DNA from: Candidatus Brocadiia bacterium
Lineage (GTDB): Bacteria > Planctomycetota > PUPC01 > DSUN01
DNA: 8,870 bases
Reading direction: 5' to 3'
NCBI GenBank assembly: GCA_016782825.1
Contig: JADHXT010000117.1
Coordinates: 1 to 8,870, forward strand
Part shown: positions 5,484 through 8,870 of the stretch, in pieces
Numbering within the stretch: the first letter of the stretch is position 1
Layout of the letters: each line of letters starts with the position of its first letter
Notes under the pieces: generated by a model
What the model was told of the DNA's origin: nothing
Database searches by the model: none
Seen by the model: the letters and a program-made list of their open reading frames with translations, nothing else
Position numbers and translations under genes: made by a program

Positions 5484-6266
5484 ATGGATTTCAGTGGGAA
5501 GACCGCACTGGTGACCGGCGCCGCGGGCGCCATCGGTAAGGCCATCGCCGCCGGCTTCGCCAAGGGCGGCGCCAAGGTGTTTCTCACCGACCTGAACCAG
5601 GACGCCGTGGACGCGGCCGTGGGCGAGATTGCGGGCGAGGGCGGCATTGCCCAGGGCCTCGCCGCCGACGTGGTAAACGAGCCGCAGGTGAAGGCCGTGG
5701 TGGACGCCGCGGCCCAGGCCCTCGACAATCAGATCGACATCCTGGTGAACGTGGCCGGCATCGTGGGGCAGGGCAAGGTGGAAGAAATCGACGGCGAGGA
5801 CTGGGACCGCGTGTTCGCCGTCAACTGCAAGGGCACCTTCCTCTTCATCAAGCACGTGGTGCCGATGATGAAGGAACGCCAGTTCGGCAAGATCGTCAAC
5901 TTCTCGTCCAAGTCGGGCAAGACCGGCTCGGCCCTCATGTCGCACTACTCGGCCGCCAAGGCCGCCATCATCGGGCTCACCCAGTCGCTCGCCTGCGAGC
6001 TGGCCGGCGACGGCATCACCGTCAACTGCCTGTGCCCCGGCATCGTGCTCGAAACCGGCGTGTGGGGCAAGGTGTCGGCCGGCTACGTGCAGAACCTCGG
6101 CATGCCCGTCGAAGACGTGATCAAGAAGTTCACCACCAAGGTGCCCCTGGGCCGCTTGGCCAGCATCAGGGACGTGGTGGCCGTCACCCTCTTCCTGGCC
6201 TCAGAGGGCGCCGACTACATGACCGGCCAGGCCATCAACGTGACCGGCGGCCGCGAAATGCACTGA
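5484..6266 (+). CDS. SDR-family NAD(P)-dependent dehydrogenase (polyol/sugar type)
   Basis: This 260-residue classical short-chain dehydrogenase probably oxidises a secondary alcohol of a sugar or sugar alcohol. Motifs: TGAAGAIG cofactor loop (11-18), Asp36 at the end of the second strand (favours NAD over NADP), NVAG (89-92, usually NNAG), Asn114, Ser142 in FSSKSG, Tyr155 and Lys159 in YSAAK, and PG at 185-186. All four catalytic residues are present. The C-terminal INVTGGREMH recalls sorbitol-6-phosphate 2-dehydrogenase-like SDRs, but substrate cannot be read from this. GAAGGAG lies 5 nt before the ATG. It is the first gene of a four-gene plus-strand operon, followed by the aldolase after 45 bp. 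No signal peptide; cytoplasmic. Confidence 0.93.
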   Translation: MDFSGKTALVTGAAGAIGKAIAAGFAKGGAKVFLTDLNQDAVDAAVGEIAGEGGIAQGLAADVVNEPQVKAVVDAAAQALDNQIDILVNVAGIVGQGKVEEIDGEDWDRVFAVNCKGTFLFIKHVVPMMKERQFGKIVNFSSKSGKTGSALMSHYSAAKAAIIGLTQSLACELAGDGITVNCLCPGIVLETGVWGKVSAGYVQNLGMPVEDVIKKFTTKVPLGRLASIRDVVAVTLFLASEGADYMTGQAINVTGGREMH

Positions 6267-6311
6267 GGCCCGTGACGCGCCTCCCGACAGGAACCACAGG
6301 AGAACCGCCCA

Positions 6312-7004
6312 ATGCCGTTCACCAAAGAGCAGGTGCTCAAAGCCATCGACCACTCCGTGCTGAAGCCGACGGCCACGGACCAGGACGTGCTGGAAAACGC
6401 CAAGCTGTGCGTCCACAACGGCGTGGGCGACCTGTGCGTGCGGCCCACCGACGTGAAGGCCGCCGCCGAAGCCCTCAAGGGCAGCGACATTACCGTGGCC
6501 TGCGTGGTCGGCTTCCCCCACGGCAGCAACCGCCCCGAGGTGAAAGCCCTCGAAGCCCGCTTCGCCATCGAGGACGGCGCCGACGAGTTGGACATGGTGA
6601 TGAACATCGGCCAGTTTCTCAGCGGCAACTTCGACCACGTGCAGAGGGACATCGAGGCCGTCGTCGCCGAGGCCAAGCCCAAGGGCGTACTCGTGAAGGT
6701 CATCCTGGAAATCTGCTACCTGACCCCCGACCAGATCGCCCAGGCCTGCACGCTGGCCCAGGCCGCCGGCGCCGACTTTGTGAAGACCTCCACCGGCTTC
6801 GGCGACCACGGCGCCACGCCCGAGGCCATCGACATCATGATCGAGACCGTGGGCGACACCATGCAGGTGAAGGCCGCCGGCGGCGTGCGCGGCTGGGACA
6901 CGGCGGTAGCCTTCCTCGAGCAAGGCTGCACCCGCCTGGGCGCCGCCTCTGGCACGAAGAAGATCATCGAGGAAGCTCCCAGCACGGACGATGGCGAGTA
7001 CTAG
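6312..7004 (+). CDS. deoC: DeoC-family class I aldolase (deoxyribose-phosphate aldolase-like)
   Basis: The family cleaves 2-deoxy-D-ribose 5-phosphate to glyceraldehyde 3-phosphate and acetaldehyde through a lysine Schiff base. This 230-residue TIM-barrel protein has IDHSVLKP (12-19), GFPHG (67-71), DELDMVMNIG with Asp94 (91-100), DFVKTSTGF with the Schiff-base Lys158, and VKAAGGVR with Lys187, so the full catalytic triad is present. Length is normal for bacterial DeoC. Two phosphate-side positions look unusual: GDHGAT at 164-169, where I expect a GG pair before AT, and GAASG at 210-214, where the third position is usually Ser. It sits between dehydrogenases rather than with nucleoside phosphorylase or phosphopentomutase genes, so nucleoside salvage is not the obvious role. 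AGGAG lies 9 nt before the ATG. Confidence in family is high, in exact substrate low. Confidence 0.93.
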   Translation: MPFTKEQVLKAIDHSVLKPTATDQDVLENAKLCVHNGVGDLCVRPTDVKAAAEALKGSDITVACVVGFPHGSNRPEVKALEARFAIEDGADELDMVMNIGQFLSGNFDHVQRDIEAVVAEAKPKGVLVKVILEICYLTPDQIAQACTLAQAAGADFVKTSTGFGDHGATPEAIDIMIETVGDTMQVKAAGGVRGWDTAVAFLEQGCTRLGAASGTKKIIEEAPSTDDGEY

Positions 7005-7008
7005 GCAT

Positions 7009-7020
7009 GGAGGAGGTGAT
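7009..7020 (+). promoter_or_regulatory. Extended ribosome binding site of the zinc dehydrogenase gene
   Basis: GGAGGAGGTGAT includes nine bases (GGAGGTGAT) complementary to the usual 16S rRNA 3' end. The in-frame ATGs at 7007 and 7019 lie just before or within it and are badly spaced, which favours ATG 7031, ten bases past its end. Confidence 0.65.
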
Positions 7021-7030
7021 GAGCGACACG

Positions 7031-8068
7031 ATGAAAGCCGTCGTCTACCGCGGGCCGGGCGAGGTCGCCGTCGAGGCCGTGCCCGTCCCCATTTGTGGTG
7101 ACGACGAGATCCGCGTGAAGATCGATGCCTGCGCCGTGTGCGGCACCGACCTCAAGTCCTACGTCCACGGCAACCCCAAGATCACCCCGCCTCGCATCAT
7201 CGGCCACGAGTTCACCGGCATCGTCGACACCCTGGGCGCCAATGCCCGCGGCTTCGCCGTCGGCGACCGCATCGTGATGGCTACCAGCGTGTCGTGCGGC
7301 GCGTGCGCCTACTGCGCCCGCGGCTGGACGAATCTGTGCGTGGACATGGCCGCCATGGGCTTCAAGTACGAAGGCGGCATGGCCGAATACACCGTGGTGC
7401 CCGAGCGCGCGCTGCGCAACGGCCACGCGGTGAAGGTGCCGTCCGGCGTGGCCCCCGAGCACGCCGCCCTCGCCGAGCCCGTGAGCTGCGCCGTCAACGC
7501 CGCCGCGAACTGCCAGATTCAGCAGGGCGACACGGTGGTGGTCGTGGGCGCCGGCCCCATGGGCATCATCAACGCCTGCGTGGCGCGCGAGTGTGGCGCG
7601 ACCAGGATCATCGTGGCCGAGATCAACGCCACCCGCCTCGCCATGTGCGAGCCCTTCGGCTTCGAGCGGCTCGTGAACCCCATCAGCGAAGACCTCGTGC
7701 AGATCGTCAAGGACGCGACCGACGGCCTGGGCGCCGACGTGGCCATCGTGGCCGCACCCGCCGCCCAGCCCCAGGAGCAGGCCATCGACCTCGTGCGCAA
7801 GCGCGGCTGCGTGTGCCTCTTCGCCTCGCTGCCCAAGGGCCAGAGCGCCATCACCCTCGACAGCCGCCCGCTCCACTACAACGAACTCCGCATGGTGGGC
7901 ACCAGCGACTCCACGCCCACCCACGTGGCCCAGGCCGTGGCGCTCATCGCCGGCGGCAGCCTGCCGGTGGACAAGCTGGCCAGCCACATCCTGAGCCTCG
8001 ACGACATCGAGCAGGCCTACGCGCTCATGACCAGCGGCGAGTCGCTGCGGGTCGTCCTCAAGCCGTAG
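7031..8068 (+). CDS. Zinc-dependent medium-chain dehydrogenase (sorbitol/threonine dehydrogenase-like)
   Basis: The 345-residue product is a COG1063-type MDR enzyme, expected to oxidise a polyol or hydroxy compound with NAD. Catalytic zinc ligands are Cys37 (AVCGTD), His59-Glu60 (GHE) and Glu149 (LAEP). The structural zinc lobe has Cys89, Cys92, Cys95 and Cys103. The Rossmann loop is GAGPMG (173-178), with Glu197 ending the second strand, which favours NAD. Family length is normal (about 340-350). ATG 7031 (MKAVVYRGPG) is preferred because homologues usually begin MKA and the ribosome binding site lies at 7009-7020; upstream ATGs at 7019 and 7007 are alternatives adding 4 or 8 residues. It follows the aldolase by 26 bp. 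Likely substrates include L-iditol, galactitol-type sugars or threonine; the context favours a sugar. Confidence 0.92.
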   Translation: MKAVVYRGPGEVAVEAVPVPICGDDEIRVKIDACAVCGTDLKSYVHGNPKITPPRIIGHEFTGIVDTLGANARGFAVGDRIVMATSVSCGACAYCARGWTNLCVDMAAMGFKYEGGMAEYTVVPERALRNGHAVKVPSGVAPEHAALAEPVSCAVNAAANCQIQQGDTVVVVGAGPMGIINACVARECGATRIIVAEINATRLAMCEPFGFERLVNPISEDLVQIVKDATDGLGADVAIVAAPAAQPQEQAIDLVRKRGCVCLFASLPKGQSAITLDSRPLHYNELRMVGTSDSTPTHVAQAVALIAGGSLPVDKLASHILSLDDIEQAYALMTSGESLRVVLKP

Positions 8069-8075
8069 CGACTCC

Positions 8076-8080
8076 GGGAG
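8076..8080 (+). promoter_or_regulatory. Ribosome binding site fixing the second SDR GTG start
   Basis: GGGAG lies 7 nt before GTG 8088 and 13 nt before the in-frame ATG 8094. The spacing favours GTG as the start codon. Confidence 0.55.
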
Positions 8081-8087
8081 CCAACGC

Positions 8088-8849
8088 GTGGACATGTATC
8101 TGAAGGACAAGGTGGCCATCGTCACCGGCGGGTCGCGCGGCCTTGGGAAGGCCATTGCCTTGGGCCTGGCCGCCGAGGGTGCCAAGGTGGGCGTGGTGTG
8201 CCGCACCAGCCGCGACCGCGCCGATGCCACCGTGGAGGAGATCCGCACGACCCACGGCACCGAGGCCGTGGCCGCGCTCGCCGACGTGAGCGTGGAGGCC
8301 GACGTGGCGCGCCTGTTCGACCAAGTGGAAGCCGCCCTCGGGCCCGTGGACGTGCTGGTGAACAATGCAGCCATCGCTCCCGCGTGTCCCACGGCCGAGA
8401 TGCCTCTCGACGAATGGCAGCGCGCCTTCGCCGTCAACGTGCAGGGCACCTTCCTGTGCAGCCGCGAGCTGGTGCGCCGCCTTCTGGCCGCGGGCCGCAC
8501 GGGCCGCATCGTGAACATCTCGTCGCAGGCCGCCTTCCGCGGCTCGCGCTCGGGCAAGACCGCCTACGACGCCAGCAAGGGCGCGGTCATCAGCTTCACC
8601 ATCTCGCTCGCGCTCGAAATGAGCCAGCACGGCATCGCCGTCAACTGCGTGGCTCCCGGCCTCATGTACACCGAGATGCTCAAGGACGTGATCGACGCCA
8701 ACCGCGAGAAATACGAGAGCCGCGTGCCGCTCCACCGCATTGGCACGGTGGCAGAGATCGCCCACGTTGTGGTATTCTTGTCGTCCGGCCGCGCCAGCTA
8801 CATGACCGGCGCCACGGTGGACGTGAGCGGCGGTCTGGGCATGCACTGA
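8088..8849 (+). CDS. SDR-family NAD(P)-dependent oxidoreductase (FabG-like)
   Basis: This 253-residue classical SDR has TGGSRGLG (13-20), NNAA (92-95), Asn117, Ser145/146 in NISSQ, Tyr160 and Lys164 in YDASK, and PG at 190-191, so the catalytic tetrad is intact. The second strand ends VVCRTSRDR; Arg39 with Ser41 suggests NADP preference, unlike the first SDR of the operon with Asp36. The C-terminal tail VDVSGGLGMH resembles that of the first SDR (INVTGGREMH). It could be a 3-oxoacyl reductase-like enzyme, but position at the end of a dehydrogenase-aldolase operon, 19 bp after the zinc dehydrogenase, suggests a sugar or deoxy-keto-sugar substrate. A GTG start is used; ATG 8094 is an alternative two codons in. 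The operon may continue beyond the window. Confidence 0.92.
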   Translation: MDMYLKDKVAIVTGGSRGLGKAIALGLAAEGAKVGVVCRTSRDRADATVEEIRTTHGTEAVAALADVSVEADVARLFDQVEAALGPVDVLVNNAAIAPACPTAEMPLDEWQRAFAVNVQGTFLCSRELVRRLLAAGRTGRIVNISSQAAFRGSRSGKTAYDASKGAVISFTISLALEMSQHGIAVNCVAPGLMYTEMLKDVIDANREKYESRVPLHRIGTVAEIAHVVVFLSSGRASYMTGATVDVSGGLGMH

Positions 8850-8870
8850 CCGCGCGGCTCAGGCGAAAGA

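Noticed and set aside
6032..7030. Upstream in-frame extension of the zinc dehydrogenase through the aldolase gene
   Set aside because: The extra 333 codons are Arg-rich shadow sequence across the SDR and DeoC genes; the family N-terminus starts at 7031.
7001..8557. A 518-codon minus-strand open frame antisense to the zinc dehydrogenase and second SDR
   Set aside because: The overlapped plus-strand genes have full catalytic motifs; the antisense product is His/Ala/Gly-rich and unlike a known family.
1..8870. CRISPR array, tRNA, insertion sequence or phage genes
   Set aside because: No regularly spaced repeats, cloverleaf sequence, terminal inverted repeats with transposase, or phage-like proteins were seen on either strand.

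Overview
The window is GC-rich bacterial DNA with tightly packed genes. A malectin-like carbohydrate-binding tail, an exported type I sulfatase, a lipoprotein with SMP-30/NHL-type beta-propeller repeats, a non-haem UroD-superfamily protein and sugar dehydrogenases occur together. This mix is typical of Planctomycetota, Lentisphaerota/Kiritimatiellota and related polysaccharide degraders. That placement is inferred from gene content; no rRNA or other phylogenetic marker is present.

Layout. The left edge (2-178, +) is the C-terminal end of a protein with a malectin-like domain. It converges on a minus-strand operon read from right to left: sulfatase (3979->2009), UroD-like protein (1971->862), a 59-codon reading frame (869->690) and a VOC-family protein (663->190). 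The 59-codon frame looks like an internally deleted alpha-L-fucosidase: a Tat-like start joined directly to the fucosidase C-terminal tail. Upstream lies a separate minus-strand gene for an NHL-repeat lipoprotein (5195->4143), followed by a strong hairpin (4082-4115). A 288-bp divergent regulatory region (5196-5483) holds one promoter-like sequence facing each way and several inverted repeats. On the right, a plus-strand operon runs to the window end: SDR dehydrogenase, DeoC-type aldolase, zinc-dependent medium-chain dehydrogenase, second SDR (5484-8849), with gaps of 19-45 bp.

How the genes may work together (inference). The left half points to extracellular attack on sulfated, possibly fucose-containing glycans. 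The right half looks like a cytoplasmic route in which three dehydrogenases and one aldolase process a sugar or polyol. No kinase, transporter or aldehyde dehydrogenase for that route lies in the window, so its substrate is unknown. The DeoC homologue differs from the usual phosphate-binding loops, which leaves open a substrate other than 2-deoxyribose 5-phosphate. No tRNA, rRNA, CRISPR array, insertion sequence or phage gene was seen.
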